DNA of 19,025 nucleotides from an uncultured Eubacteriales bacterium (GCA_900550585.1 URST01000041.1:1-19025), one strand, 5' to 3'. Positions 6,108 to 14,383 are shown, counted from the stretch's first letter. The notes: generated by a model from the letters alone, not told the origin. Translations and numbers: made by a program.

Positions 6108-7892
6108 ATGAACACCAACTGGAACGATCCGAATTTTCAGGGCTTTGCCCGGCAGCCACGCCCCAAAAAGGAGCGCAGGCCCGTGGGCACGCCGCTGGGC
6201 CGCACACTGCTGAATCTGGCGGTGACGCTGGTCTTTGCCGCCGTCTACTACTATATCGTGCTGCCGCCCATCAACCTCAAGAGCGAGGAATTCTACGCCT
6301 TCGCTCTGCTGACCTGCGCGGTGTACGGCGTATGCGCCGTGCTGACCTCCGGGTTTCAGGGCACCGGCGCCAAGGGATATTTCGGCTTTCTGAAAAAGCA
6401 GTGTACCGTGCCCCTCATCCTGGCTGCGGCCCTTGTAGCCACTGCGCTGGTGGGCGCGGTGCTGGGCTGGCAGCTGTTCCGCGCCAAGGACTACCGGGAT
6501 CTGCTGACCGTGGAGGACGGCGACTTCGCCGCCGAGGTGGAGGAGATCAGCTACGACCAGATCCCCATGCTGGACGCGCAGTCCGCCATGAAGCTGGGCG
6601 ACCGCAAGCTGGGCGAGCTGGCGGATATGGTGTCCCAGTTCGAGGTGGCGGACGACTACACTCAGATCAACTATCAGGGCCGCCCTGTACGGGTGACGCC
6701 CCTGCGGTACGGCGACCTCATCAAGTGGCTGAACAACCGGGCGCAGGGCCTGCCCGCCTACCTCATCATCGACATGGTCACCCAGAACGTGGAGGTGGTG
6801 CGGCTGGACGAGGGCATCCGCTACACCACCGCCGAGCACTTCAGCCGCAACCTCAACCGGCACCTGCGGTTCCGCTATCCCACCTATATGTTTGACGATC
6901 CCGCCTTCGAGATCGACGAAAACGGTGATCCGTGGTGGGTCTGCCCCCGTGTGAGCCACACCATCGGCCTGTTCGGCGGGCGGGACATCATCGGCGCGGT
7001 GCTGGTCAATGCCGTCACAGGTGAGAGCACCTACTACGAGACGGGCAGTGTGCCCAGCTGGGTGGACCATGTGTTCACCGCCGAGCTGATCATGCAGCAG
7101 TACGACTACCACGGCGCCTACGTCAACGGCTTCATCAATTCCCTGTTCGGACAGCGGGATGTCACCGTCACCACCGAGGGCTACAACTATATCGCCATCG
7201 GCGACGACGTGTACATGTACACCGGCGTCACCTCCGTGGTGTCCGACGAGTCCAACATCGGCTTCATCCTGTCCAACCAGCGCACCAAGGAGACCAGCTT
7301 CTATCTGGTGGCCGGCGCCAAGGAGTACTCCGCCATGGACAGCGCCGAGGGTCAGGTGCAGCAGATGAAGTACACCGCCACGTTCCCTCTGCTGCTGAAT
7401 ATCTCCGACCAGCCCACCTACTTCATGGCGCTGAAGGACGCGGCGCAGCTGGTGAAAATGTACGCCATGGTCAACGTCAGCCAGTACCAGATCGTGGCCA
7501 CCGGCGGCACTGTGGCCGAGTGTGAGAGCAACTACCGCCGCATTCTGGCGGAGAAGGGCCTTGTCACCGGCGATGCGGCGCAGCTGCCCGTCACCGGCGG
7601 GCAGGAGATCACCGGCGTCATTGCCGATATCCGCTCCGCCGTGGTGGACGGCAACACCCTGTACTACCTGCGGCTGGACGGCGGCGGCACCTACTATGTC
7701 ATTTCCGCCGCTGCGGCGCCGGAGGCCGTCATCTTCAACGTGGGCGACAGCGTTACCATCCGGTGCGCCGGGGGCGAGGGCACCATCCTCAACGCCGACA
7801 GCGTTGCCCGCACCGCGGTGCACGATCCCGTCACCATCGACGAGCCGGCGGAGGATAGCACCTCCACCGCGGAGGACGCGCCCGCAGCCTGA
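6108..7892 (+). CDS. Membrane-anchored protein of unknown function with large extracytoplasmic domain
   Basis: I do not recognise a named family for this 594-residue protein. A basic N-terminus (PRPKKERRPVG) is followed by three hydrophobic segments (about 31-53, 62-82 and 100-123), then roughly 470 mostly polar, acidic residues, probably outside the membrane. Within that, 276-310 (PWWVCPRVSHTIGLFGG then GAVLVNAVTGESTYY) looks like a PepSY-type repeat, where a short conserved block is followed by a V-x-x-V-T-G-E turn. A similar layout recurs near 358-405 (GYNYIAIGDDVYMYTG). Residues 495-565 are beta-rich and could be an OB or SH3-like fold. The tail is low-complexity and acidic (DSTSTAEDAPAA). 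The ATG at 6108 has AGAAAGGA (6093-6100) upstream; an 86-residue longer reading runs through the inverted repeat and promoter and is rejected. It is monocistronic, with its own promoter and terminator. Confidence 0.85.
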   Translation: MNTNWNDPNFQGFARQPRPKKERRPVGTPLGRTLLNLAVTLVFAAVYYYIVLPPINLKSEEFYAFALLTCAVYGVCAVLTSGFQGTGAKGYFGFLKKQCTVPLILAAALVATALVGAVLGWQLFRAKDYRDLLTVEDGDFAAEVEEISYDQIPMLDAQSAMKLGDRKLGELADMVSQFEVADDYTQINYQGRPVRVTPLRYGDLIKWLNNRAQGLPAYLIIDMVTQNVEVVRLDEGIRYTTAEHFSRNLNRHLRFRYPTYMFDDPAFEIDENGDPWWVCPRVSHTIGLFGGRDIIGAVLVNAVTGESTYYETGSVPSWVDHVFTAELIMQQYDYHGAYVNGFINSLFGQRDVTVTTEGYNYIAIGDDVYMYTGVTSVVSDESNIGFILSNQRTKETSFYLVAGAKEYSAMDSAEGQVQQMKYTATFPLLLNISDQPTYFMALKDAAQLVKMYAMVNVSQYQIVATGGTVAECESNYRRILAEKGLVTGDAAQLPVTGGQEITGVIADIRSAVVDGNTLYYLRLDGGGTYYVISAAAAPEAVIFNVGDSVTIRCAGGEGTILNADSVARTAVHDPVTIDEPAEDSTSTAEDAPAA

Positions 7893-7903
7893 GAAAATGC
7901 GTG

Positions 7904-7946
7904 AAAACCGCCCCCTGATGCACAGGTATCAGGGGGCGGTTTTTTG
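7904..7946. terminator. Terminator between the membrane protein gene and yloV
   Basis: A perfect 14-bp stem (AACCGCCCCCTGAT 7906-7919 with 7928-7941) closes an 8-base loop. T7940-T7945 follow on the plus strand, and A7904-A7907 give a short minus-strand U-tract. It lies between the convergent stops at 7892 and 8002. Confidence 0.9.
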
Positions 7947-8001
7947 GCAGAAAGTGATTGCGCAGAGTTTATTTTTTGTCGAATTATACGGGATGTTGTC
8001 G

Positions 8002-9669
8002 TTATTCGATGGCCACGATGTAGTAATACACCGGTTGACCACCGGGCAGAGCGCTGACCTCCGCATCGGGGCACACCGTTTCGAACAGGGCGGCGGCGCG
8101 GGCGGCGTCCTCGTCGGACACGCCCTCACCGGCGTAGACGGTGATAAACTCGGCGCTCTTGTCCGCCGCCAGACGGGCCAGCCGCTCCAGCAGCACGTCC
8201 AGGCTGCGGTCGGTGCCCAGCAGCTTGCCGTCGCACAGCGCCAGATAGTCTCCCTCGTTGATGGCAAAGCCGTCGAAATCGGAGTTGCGGGCGGCGTAGG
8301 TGATCTGGGCCGTGGTGACGTTGGCCGCGGCATCGGTCATGGCCCGCAGGATGTTCTGCGCGTCCGGCTCCTCCGGGTCCACGCACATCATGGCGGAGAT
8401 GCCCTGGGGCACGGTGGCCGTGGGGACCACGATGACCTCCTTCTCCGACAGGCCCACGCACTGCTGGGCCGCCATGATGATGTTCTTGTTGTTGGGCAGG
8501 ACAAACACCACCTCGCTGGGAGTCTGGTCGATCTCCCGGAGGATGGACTCGGTGGAGGGGTTCATGGTCTGGCCGCCGGACACGATGCGGTCCACGCCCA
8601 GATCCCGGAACACGGCGGCAAGCCCCTCGCCGGCGCAGACCGCCAGGAAGCCGTAGCGCTTCTCCGGCGCGGCCACGGCGCAGGCGCCCTTCTCCAGCTC
8701 CTCCTCGATGGCGTCCAGATCGTCGGTGGACTGGGCCTTGCGGCCCGCCGCCAGATCTGCCGCCTGGGTGCGCATGTTCTCGATCTTGGCCAGCTCCAGC
8801 GTGCCGTACTTCTGGGCCTCGTTGAGCGCGTCGCCGGGGGTGTCGGTGTGGACGTGCACCTTGAAGGATTCGTCATCCTCGCCGATGACCAGGCTGTCGC
8901 CGATGCTGCCCAGATATTCCCGCAGGCCGTCCAGCGGACGGTCCGTGGTCTTGCGGACGATGAACACGGTGTCGAAGGCGAAGGTGATGTCCTCGTCGCC
9001 GATGGCGGCAAAGTCCGCCTTCTCCTCCGTCTGCTCCTCCACCTCGGGGACTTCCTCGCCCCGCAGGGCCCGGAGCATGCCCTCCAGAATGATGAGATAG
9101 CCCTTGCCGCCGGCGTCTACCACGCCGGCCTTCTTCAGCACCGGATTCATCTCGACAGTCTCCGCCAGCGTGGTGTAGCCGGTCCTGATAGCCTCCTCCA
9201 GCACATACTCGGCGGAGTTCTGCTCCCCCGCCGCCTCCAGCGCGCGCTGGGCGGCCAGGCGGGACACGGTGAGCACCGTGCCCTCGGCGGGCTTCATCAC
9301 CGCGCCGTAGGCGGTGGACACACCCTCCTGCATGGCGGCGGCCAGCTGGGCGCCGTCCGCCTCCGCCACGCCCTTGAGCACCTTGCTCATGCCGCGGAAC
9401 AGCAGGGAGAGAATAACGCCGGAGTTGCCGCGGGCGCCCCGCAGCAGGCCGGAGGCCGTGACCTTGGCGGCCTCGTCCACCGTGGCGGGCTGGCACTTGC
9501 GCAGCTCGTTCACGGCGGTCTGGATGGTCAGGCACATATTGGTGCCGGTGTCGCCGTCGGGCACCGGGAACACGTTGAGGTCGTTGATGGTCTGTTTCTG
9601 CTGGGCAATGCAAGCGGCGCCGAAGGCGACCATCTGCTTGAAGGCGCCGCCGCTGATCCTATCTGTCAT
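8002..9669 (-). CDS. fakA: DAK2-domain fatty acid kinase catalytic subunit (YloV/FakA)
   Basis: The 555-residue length matches B. subtilis YloV (about 553). With a DegV-type FakB protein that carries the acyl chain, FakA phosphorylates fatty acids to acyl-phosphate for phospholipid synthesis. The N-terminal DAK2 kinase domain (about 8-200) shows the Mg/ATP motif FPVPDGDTGTN (34-44), RGARGNSGVILS (77-88) and VDAGGKG (184-190). The C-terminal FakA domain shows HVHTDTPGD (272-280), GGQTMNPS (365-372) and LPNNKNI (391-397). The ATG at 9669 has AGAAGGAG a few bases upstream; the longer GTG reading at 9699 overlaps the yloU stop and lacks a ribosome site. It follows yloU by 26 bases, the conserved order in Firmicutes, and probably shares its promoter. 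No fakB is visible in the window. Confidence 0.93.
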   Translation of the reverse strand: MTDRISGGAFKQMVAFGAACIAQQKQTINDLNVFPVPDGDTGTNMCLTIQTAVNELRKCQPATVDEAAKVTASGLLRGARGNSGVILSLLFRGMSKVLKGVAEADGAQLAAAMQEGVSTAYGAVMKPAEGTVLTVSRLAAQRALEAAGEQNSAEYVLEEAIRTGYTTLAETVEMNPVLKKAGVVDAGGKGYLIILEGMLRALRGEEVPEVEEQTEEKADFAAIGDEDITFAFDTVFIVRKTTDRPLDGLREYLGSIGDSLVIGEDDESFKVHVHTDTPGDALNEAQKYGTLELAKIENMRTQAADLAAGRKAQSTDDLDAIEEELEKGACAVAAPEKRYGFLAVCAGEGLAAVFRDLGVDRIVSGGQTMNPSTESILREIDQTPSEVVFVLPNNKNIIMAAQQCVGLSEKEVIVVPTATVPQGISAMMCVDPEEPDAQNILRAMTDAAANVTTAQITYAARNSDFDGFAINEGDYLALCDGKLLGTDRSLDVLLERLARLAADKSAEFITVYAGEGVSDEDAARAAALFETVCPDAEVSALPGGQPVYYYIVAIE

Positions 9670-9695
9670 GTCGTTTTTTCTCCTTCTTGGCGATG

Positions 9696-10046
9696 TCACA
9701 CCGTGACGGAATCCACGCAGACGTTCACCGCCTTGACGGTGACGCCGGTGTTGAGATTGACCACATATTTGACCTCGCCCATGATGGAGCGGCAGACAGT
9801 GGCGATATTGACGCCGTTCTCCACCACGATGTGCAGCTCGATGGAGACGGTGTTGTCGTCGTTGTAGGTGACCTTGACGCCCTTGCTCATGGCCTCCGGG
9901 CGCAGGAGGTGGACGAGACCGTCCGTCATGCTGCGCTGGGCCATGCCCTTGACGCCGAAGCAGTTGGTGGCCGCCGCGCCGGTGATGGTGGTGAACACCG
10001 CGTCGCTGATGGTGATCTCACCGTGCTCAGTGGGGACTTTTATCAT
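9696..10046 (-). CDS. yloU: Asp23/Gls24 family protein YloU
   Basis: A 116-residue cytosolic protein. It shows the Asp23 family layout: a GEITISDAVFTTITGAAA start, CFGVKGMA, a central KGVKVTYNDDNTVSIELHIVVENGVNI strand region, and a final VKYVVNLNTGVTVKAVNVCVDSV block. The molecular function of the family is poorly defined; several members are linked to envelope or alkaline stress. The genetic link to yloV/fakA is widely conserved in Firmicutes, and here yloU is the promoter-proximal gene. The ATG at 10046 is preceded by GAAAGGAAG. A near-consensus promoter and a palindrome at the predicted transcription start suggest regulated expression. Confidence 0.9.
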   Translation of the reverse strand: MIKVPTEHGEITISDAVFTTITGAAATNCFGVKGMAQRSMTDGLVHLLRPEAMSKGVKVTYNDDNTVSIELHIVVENGVNIATVCRSIMGEVKYVVNLNTGVTVKAVNVCVDSVTV

Positions 10047-10078
10047 AGCTGACTTCCTTTCTGCGGAAATGGTAACAC

Positions 10079-10101
10079 ATTAAATATGGACACAATTTAA
10101 T
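10079..10101. promoter_or_regulatory. Palindromic candidate operator at the yloU-fakA start site
   Basis: ATTAAAT (10079-10085) and ATTTAAT (10095-10101) form a perfect 7-bp inverted repeat with a 9-base centre. It covers roughly +1 to +23 of the predicted minus-strand transcript, a typical repressor position. A second 9-bp inverted repeat, CTGCGGAAA/TTTCCGCAG (10061-10069 and 10122-10130), brackets the same promoter. Confidence 0.5.
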
Positions 10102-10108
10102 ACGGTAT

Positions 10109-10137
10109 ATTATATACTACTTTTCCGCAGAGCACAA
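10109..10137 (-). promoter_or_regulatory. SigA-type promoter for yloU-fakA
   Basis: On the minus strand, TTGTGC (10132-10137) and a perfect TATAAT (10109-10114) are 17 bases apart. Transcription would start near 10102, about 56 bases ahead of the yloU ATG. Confidence 0.75.
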
Positions 10138-10156
10138 GAGGAATTTCCGCGGCGTG

Positions 10157-10192
10157 GAAAAACAGCACCTCCGGCGGAAAGCCGGAGGTGCT
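10157..10192 (-). terminator. Intrinsic terminator of the htrA gene
   Basis: A perfect 12-bp stem (AGCACCTCCGGC 10164-10175 with 10181-10192) closes a 5-base loop. On the minus strand it is followed by GTTTTTCC (10156-10163). It lies 15 bases past the htrA stop. Confidence 0.88.
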
Positions 10193-10207
10193 GAGGGGCT
10201 GCGCGGT

Positions 10208-11593
10208 TTAGCCGCGGCCGCCGAAGAAGTAGTTGTAGAAGTCCTGCCAGTTGTCGGGCATCTGGCCGTAGCCATTGCCGCCGCTGCTGCCGTTATTGCC
10301 ATTATTGCCGCTGCTCTGGGTGGTGTCCTCCTGCGAGCCGGTGGTCTGGGGCTGGGCGTCGAAGGTCAGCTCCGTCTCGATATACTGGCCATTGCGGTAC
10401 ACGGTGAGGGTCACGGTGTCGCCGGCACGGTAGCCCTTCATGGCGGCGGACAGGTCCTGGCGGGAGGTCAGGGTCTTGTCGCCCATCTTGGTGATGACAT
10501 CGCCCAGACGCAGGCCGGCCTTGTCGCCGGCGCCGCCGGACACCACGGAGTAGACGAACACGCCCTGGGTCACGTCGATGCTGTACTGCGCCGCCATCTG
10601 CTCGGTCATGGTGCCGGCGGTGATGGCCATGTAGGCCTTATCCGTCACGGCGCCGTTTTCCATGATGTCGGTAATGATGCTGCGCACGTCACTGATGGGG
10701 ATGGCGAAGCCCAGACCTTCCACAGTGGTGCTGGAATAGCTGGAGTACTTGGCGGACACGATGCCCACCACCTCGCCGTACAGGTTCACCAGCGGGCCGC
10801 CGGAGTTGCCGGGGTTGATGGAGCAGTCCACCTGGATCATGTTGAAGGGGGTGCCGTCCACGTTGATGGCGCGGTCACAGCTGGAGACGATGCCCTGGCT
10901 CATGGAGAATGTCAGCTCGCCCAGGGGATTGCCGATGGCCAGCACGGTGTCGCCCACGTTGACATCGGCGCTCTCGCCCAGTGTCACGGGCTGCAGGCCG
11001 GAGGCCTCGATCTTCAGCACCGCCACATCGTAGTCGCTGTCGCCGCCGATGACGGTGGCGTCATAGGTGTCGCCGTTGTACAGCGTTACCTGCACGGAAC
11101 TGGCGCCGCTGATGACGTGGTAGTTGGTGACCACATAGCCGTCCTCGGTGATGATGAAGCCGCTGCCGGAGGAGGCGGTCTGGGTGGTCTGGCCGAAAAT
11201 ATTGGTGCTGGTGGCGGAGCAGTTGATGGACACGGCGCTGTTCACCACGGAGGCGTACACCTCCGCCGGTTCCATCTTCGTCTGGCCGTCCACGGTCTTG
11301 ACCTGCACCGATACCGGCTGGCGGTCGCTCTGCTGGATGGTGGCCTTTTCGGTGCCGCTGCTTTTTGCAATGGCCGCGCCGCCCCAGCCCGCCAGGCCGC
11401 CGGCCACGGCGCAGGCCAGGATCAGCGCCGTCACCTTCACGGCGGTGCGCTGGAAAAAGCCCTGCTTTTTGGGGGTCTCCGGCGTGTGGAGCGGTGTGCG
11501 GCCGGGATCAGGGGCGTAGTCGTCCCGGGGCAGCTGGTCGCGGTTGGTGTAGCGGTACTGGTCGCTGCTTCTGAAATCATCGTTGTAATACAT
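10208..11593 (-). CDS. htrA: HtrA/DegP-type membrane-anchored serine protease
   Basis: A 461-residue S1C trypsin-like protease with one PDZ domain, the usual Gram-positive HtrA plan; it degrades or refolds misfolded exported proteins. A polar N-terminus of about 45 residues faces the cytosol, followed by one membrane anchor (about 51-76, AVKVTALILACAVAGGLAGW). The protease domain (about 105-310) carries the triad His159 in VVTNYHVI, Asp189 in DSDYDVAVL and Ser264 in INPGNSGGPL. The PDZ domain spans about 320-412, with VSGGAGDKAGLRLGDVI. The tail is Ser/Asn/Gly-rich (about 413-445) and ends in an aromatic block, DFYNYFFGGRG. The ATG at 11593 has AAGGAGG upstream. It is divergent from the FAD oxidoreductase gene. 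I could not find a convincing promoter or a CssR-type site for it. Confidence 0.95.
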   Translation of the reverse strand: MYYNDDFRSSDQYRYTNRDQLPRDDYAPDPGRTPLHTPETPKKQGFFQRTAVKVTALILACAVAGGLAGWGGAAIAKSSGTEKATIQQSDRQPVSVQVKTVDGQTKMEPAEVYASVVNSAVSINCSATSTNIFGQTTQTASSGSGFIITEDGYVVTNYHVISGASSVQVTLYNGDTYDATVIGGDSDYDVAVLKIEASGLQPVTLGESADVNVGDTVLAIGNPLGELTFSMSQGIVSSCDRAINVDGTPFNMIQVDCSINPGNSGGPLVNLYGEVVGIVSAKYSSYSSTTVEGLGFAIPISDVRSIITDIMENGAVTDKAYMAITAGTMTEQMAAQYSIDVTQGVFVYSVVSGGAGDKAGLRLGDVITKMGDKTLTSRQDLSAAMKGYRAGDTVTLTVYRNGQYIETELTFDAQPQTTGSQEDTTQSSGNNGNNGSSGGNGYGQMPDNWQDFYNYFFGGRG

Positions 11594-11631
11594 AAAGTGT
11601 GCCTCCTTTTCGGCAAGTTCCGCTTTTTGGC

Positions 11632-11660
11632 TTGTGGCGGCGGGGAAATCGTGGTATGAT
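11632..11660 (+). promoter_or_regulatory. Promoter for the FAD oxidoreductase / hydroxyacid dehydrogenase pair
   Basis: TTGTGG (11632-11637) and TATGAT (11655-11660) are 17 bases apart. The -10 lies inside a palindrome GGTATGATACC (11653-11663), so a protein could bind there. It would give a leader of about 105 bases before the ATG at 11774. Confidence 0.55.
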
Positions 11661-11773
11661 ACCGCCGCCGGGAACTGTTTTCTGCTCTATGTCTATTAGG
11701 ATAAGCAGTTTCCTTAATCCAAGCTTTAAGTTTCCGCTGGAAATTTTAACTTTTTGAAAACGAGGTGAGAGAC

Positions 11774-13360
11774 ATGCTGCGGATCGACCAGCTGCGCCTG
11801 CTGCCGGGGGAGCCGGAGGCGGCGCTGCTGTCCAAGTGCGCCCGGCTGCTGCGCACCGATCCGTCGGCCCTGACGGGGCTGACGGTGCTGCGCCGCGCCA
11901 TCGACGCGCGGGAGGGGCTGACATTCGTGTACACCGTGGCCGTCTCCGCCCCGCAGGAGACCGCGCTGCTCCGCCGGTGCCGGGACAAGCGGGTCACAGC
12001 GTATGCGCCGGAGCGGTACGCCCTCCCCGCCCCTGTGGCCGCCCCGGAGGTGCGCCCCATCGTGGTGGGCGCAGGGCCGGCGGGCCTGTTCGCCGCGCTG
12101 GTGCTGGCGCGGTGCGGCGCGCGGCCCATCCTGCTGGAGCGGGGCCGGTGCGTGGAGCAGCGGCAGCGGGACGTGCAGACCTTCTGGCGCACCGGCCAGT
12201 TGGACACGGAGAGCAACGTACAGTTCGGCGAGGGCGGCGCCGGGGCCTTTTCCGACGGCAAGCTGAATACCGGCACCCGGGATGTGCGGCACCGCTTCAT
12301 CATGGAGCAGCTGGTATCCTGCGGCGCACCGGAGAGCATCCTCACCGACGCGCTGCCCCATGTGGGCACCGATATGCTGCACATCGCCCTGCAAAGCCTG
12401 CGGCGGCAGCTGCTGGAGGTCGGGGCGGACATCCGGTTCGGCGCACGGCTGGAGAGCCTGACCGTACAGGACGGGACCGTGACAGCCGTCACCGTCCGGG
12501 AGGGGGATGCGCTTTACACCCTCCCCGCCCGGCAGGTGGTGCTGGCGCTGGGGCACAGCGCCAGGGACACCTTTGAAATGCTGTACGGCGCGGGGATCGC
12601 CATGGAGCGGAAGCCCTTTGCCATGGGCGTGCGCATCGAGCACCGGCAGGCGGCGGTGGACGCCGCCCGCTACCGGAAACTGGCGGGCCACCCCTCCCTG
12701 CCGCCGGCCACCTACAAGCTGTCCTGCCATCTGCCCAACGGACGCAGCGCCTTTTCGTTCTGTGTATGCCCCGGCGGTCAGGTGGTGGCCGCCGCATCGG
12801 AGGCGGGGCGCGTGGTGACCAACGGCATGAGCGAATACGCCCGGGACCGGGAGAACATCAACGGCGCGCTGCTGGTGAACGTCACTCCCGCCGACTTCCC
12901 CGACAGCCATCCCCTCGCCGGCATGCGGCTGCAGCGGCAGCTGGAGGATGCCGCCTTCGCGCTGGGCGGCGGCGACTACCGCGCCCCGTGCCAGCGGGTG
13001 GAGGATTTTCTGACGGGCCGCCCCTCCGCGGGGCCGGGCACCGTACAGCCCAGCTATCTGCCGGGCGTTACCTATACCGACCTGCACCGCTGCCTGCCGC
13101 CGTTCATCAGTGAGACGCTGGCGCTGGCGCTGCCGGAGCTGGGCCGGAAGCTCAAGGGCTACGACGATCCGGACGCCCTGCTCACCGGCGTGGAGACACG
13201 CTCGTCCTCCCCGGTGCGGCTGGTGCGGGATGAACACTATGAGGCCAATATTCGCGGCGTGTACCCCTGCGGCGAGGGAGCCGGCTATGCCGGCGGCATC
13301 CTGTCCGCCGCCGCCGACGGCATGCGCTGCGCGGAAAAACTACTGGAGGTATACAGATGA
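11774..13360 (+). CDS. COG2509-type FAD-dependent oxidoreductase
   Basis: A 528-residue cytosolic flavoprotein of the uncharacterised FAD-dependent dehydrogenase family (COG2509). A small N-terminal domain (about 1-85) precedes the FAD Rossmann motif PIVVGAGPAGLFAALVLAR (95-113, GxGxxG at 99-104) and LLERG (120-124). The family hallmark NVQFGEGGAGAFSDGKLNT follows at 148-166. A second dinucleotide-contact block, GEGAGYAGGILSAAADG (500-516), closes the FAD site near the C-terminus. No substrate is established for the family as far as I know. The ATG at 11774 is preferred over GTG at 11765 because GAGGTGA (11763-11769) serves as its ribosome site. Its stop overlaps the next start (ATGA), so it is translationally coupled to a D-2-hydroxyacid dehydrogenase. 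Confidence 0.92.
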   Translation: MLRIDQLRLLPGEPEAALLSKCARLLRTDPSALTGLTVLRRAIDAREGLTFVYTVAVSAPQETALLRRCRDKRVTAYAPERYALPAPVAAPEVRPIVVGAGPAGLFAALVLARCGARPILLERGRCVEQRQRDVQTFWRTGQLDTESNVQFGEGGAGAFSDGKLNTGTRDVRHRFIMEQLVSCGAPESILTDALPHVGTDMLHIALQSLRRQLLEVGADIRFGARLESLTVQDGTVTAVTVREGDALYTLPARQVVLALGHSARDTFEMLYGAGIAMERKPFAMGVRIEHRQAAVDAARYRKLAGHPSLPPATYKLSCHLPNGRSAFSFCVCPGGQVVAAASEAGRVVTNGMSEYARDRENINGALLVNVTPADFPDSHPLAGMRLQRQLEDAAFALGGGDYRAPCQRVEDFLTGRPSAGPGTVQPSYLPGVTYTDLHRCLPPFISETLALALPELGRKLKGYDDPDALLTGVETRSSSPVRLVRDEHYEANIRGVYPCGEGAGYAGGILSAAADGMRCAEKLLEVYR

Positions 13361-14322
13361 AAAAGATCGCCGTTCTCGGAAATTTTTTAGAGCCGTCCCA
13401 TCACGCGCTCATCGACAGTACCGCCGCACGCTGCGGCTTCGCGGCGGACTACTACCCCGACAGCCGCGTGCCGGCGGAGAAGGCCGGGCAGTATGAGGTG
13501 CTGTACGGCATGCCCAAGCCCGCCGACCTCAAGAACTTTACGGGGCTGAAGTGGTTCTGCGGCAACTTTGCCGGGGTGGACGCCTATCTGGACGACACCC
13601 TGTACCCCTCGCCGGACGTGATGCTCAGCAATTCCTCCGGCGCCTACGGCGTCACCATCGCAGAGCACCTCGTCATGGTGACGCTGATGCTGCTGCGCCA
13701 CGCCCCGGCCTATGTGCGGGAGGCCGACGCCCACCGCTGGGGCCCGGTGATGCCCATGCGCTCCATCATCGGCAGCACCATCACCGTGCTGGGCACCGGC
13801 GACATCGGCACAGAGTTCGCACGCCGGGCCAAAGCCATGGGCGCCAAGTCCATCCGGGGCGTCCGCCGCACGAAAAAGCCCGCCGATCCCGCCTTTGACG
13901 GCGTGTACACCCACGAGGAGCTGGACGGCCTGCTGCCGGACACCGACATTCTGGTGATGGCGCTGCCCTCCACACCGGACACCGTGGGCATTCTGTCCCG
14001 CCAGCGCATCGCCCTGCTGCCGGAGACGGCCTATGTGGTCAACGTGGGCCGGGGCACCGCCATCGACCAGCCCGCACTGGTGGAGGCGCTGAACGCCAGG
14101 AAGCTGGCAGGTGCGGCGCTGGACGTGTTCGCCAGGGAGCCTATCCCCGACGGCGACCCGGTATGGGAGGCCAAAAACCTGCTGATCACGCCCCATATCT
14201 CCGGGCAGATGAGTCTGGGTTATACCAGAGACAAGAACGTGGCCCTGTTCTGCCAGGATCTGGAGAACTACGCCGCCGGGCGGCCGCTGGCGCGGTATGT
14301 GGACCGCCGCATCGGCTATTGA
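13357..14322 (+). CDS. D-isomer-specific 2-hydroxyacid dehydrogenase
   Basis: A 321-residue NAD(P)H-dependent oxidoreductase that interconverts a 2-oxo acid and a D-2-hydroxy acid. It has a catalytic domain split around a Rossmann domain: nucleotide motif VLGTGDIG (144-151), then catalytic Arg232 in NVGRGTAID, Glu261 in FAREP and His280 in ITPHISG. At the end of the second beta strand the sequence is GVRRTKK with no acidic residue, which favours NADPH over NADH (inference from family knowledge). The substrate is not predictable; glyoxylate/hydroxypyruvate or a branched 2-oxo acid are possible. The start overlaps the FAD gene by 4 bases, with GGAGG 8 bases ahead. Confidence 0.92.
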   Translation: MKKIAVLGNFLEPSHHALIDSTAARCGFAADYYPDSRVPAEKAGQYEVLYGMPKPADLKNFTGLKWFCGNFAGVDAYLDDTLYPSPDVMLSNSSGAYGVTIAEHLVMVTLMLLRHAPAYVREADAHRWGPVMPMRSIIGSTITVLGTGDIGTEFARRAKAMGAKSIRGVRRTKKPADPAFDGVYTHEELDGLLPDTDILVMALPSTPDTVGILSRQRIALLPETAYVVNVGRGTAIDQPALVEALNARKLAGAALDVFAREPIPDGDPVWEAKNLLITPHISGQMSLGYTRDKNVALFCQDLENYAAGRPLARYVDRRIGY

Positions 14323-14338
14323 GCCGGTCATACGCACG

Positions 14339-14383
14339 CAAAAAGGAGTGCGCATGGGATGTTCCCATGCGCGCTCCTTTTTT
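14339..14383. terminator. Bidirectional terminator after the hydroxyacid dehydrogenase
   Basis: A stem of about 20 bp: GCGCATGGGA (14350-14359) with 14363-14372, a T-G wobble, GGAG (14345-14348) with CTCC (14374-14377), and an A-run (14340-14344) against T14378-T14383, with a 3-base loop. It lies between the convergent stops at 14322 and 14390. Confidence 0.92.

Noticed and set aside
5973..7823. 616-codon minus-strand frame opposite the 594-residue membrane protein
   Set aside because: Composition (His, Gly, Val, Asp runs) is typical of antisense frames here. The plus-strand frame has a promoter, a ribosome site, membrane segments and a terminator.
7522..9867. 781-codon plus-strand frame across the terminator and opposite fakA
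   Set aside because: It reads through a strong terminator, starts inside another gene and lies antisense to a clear FakA protein.
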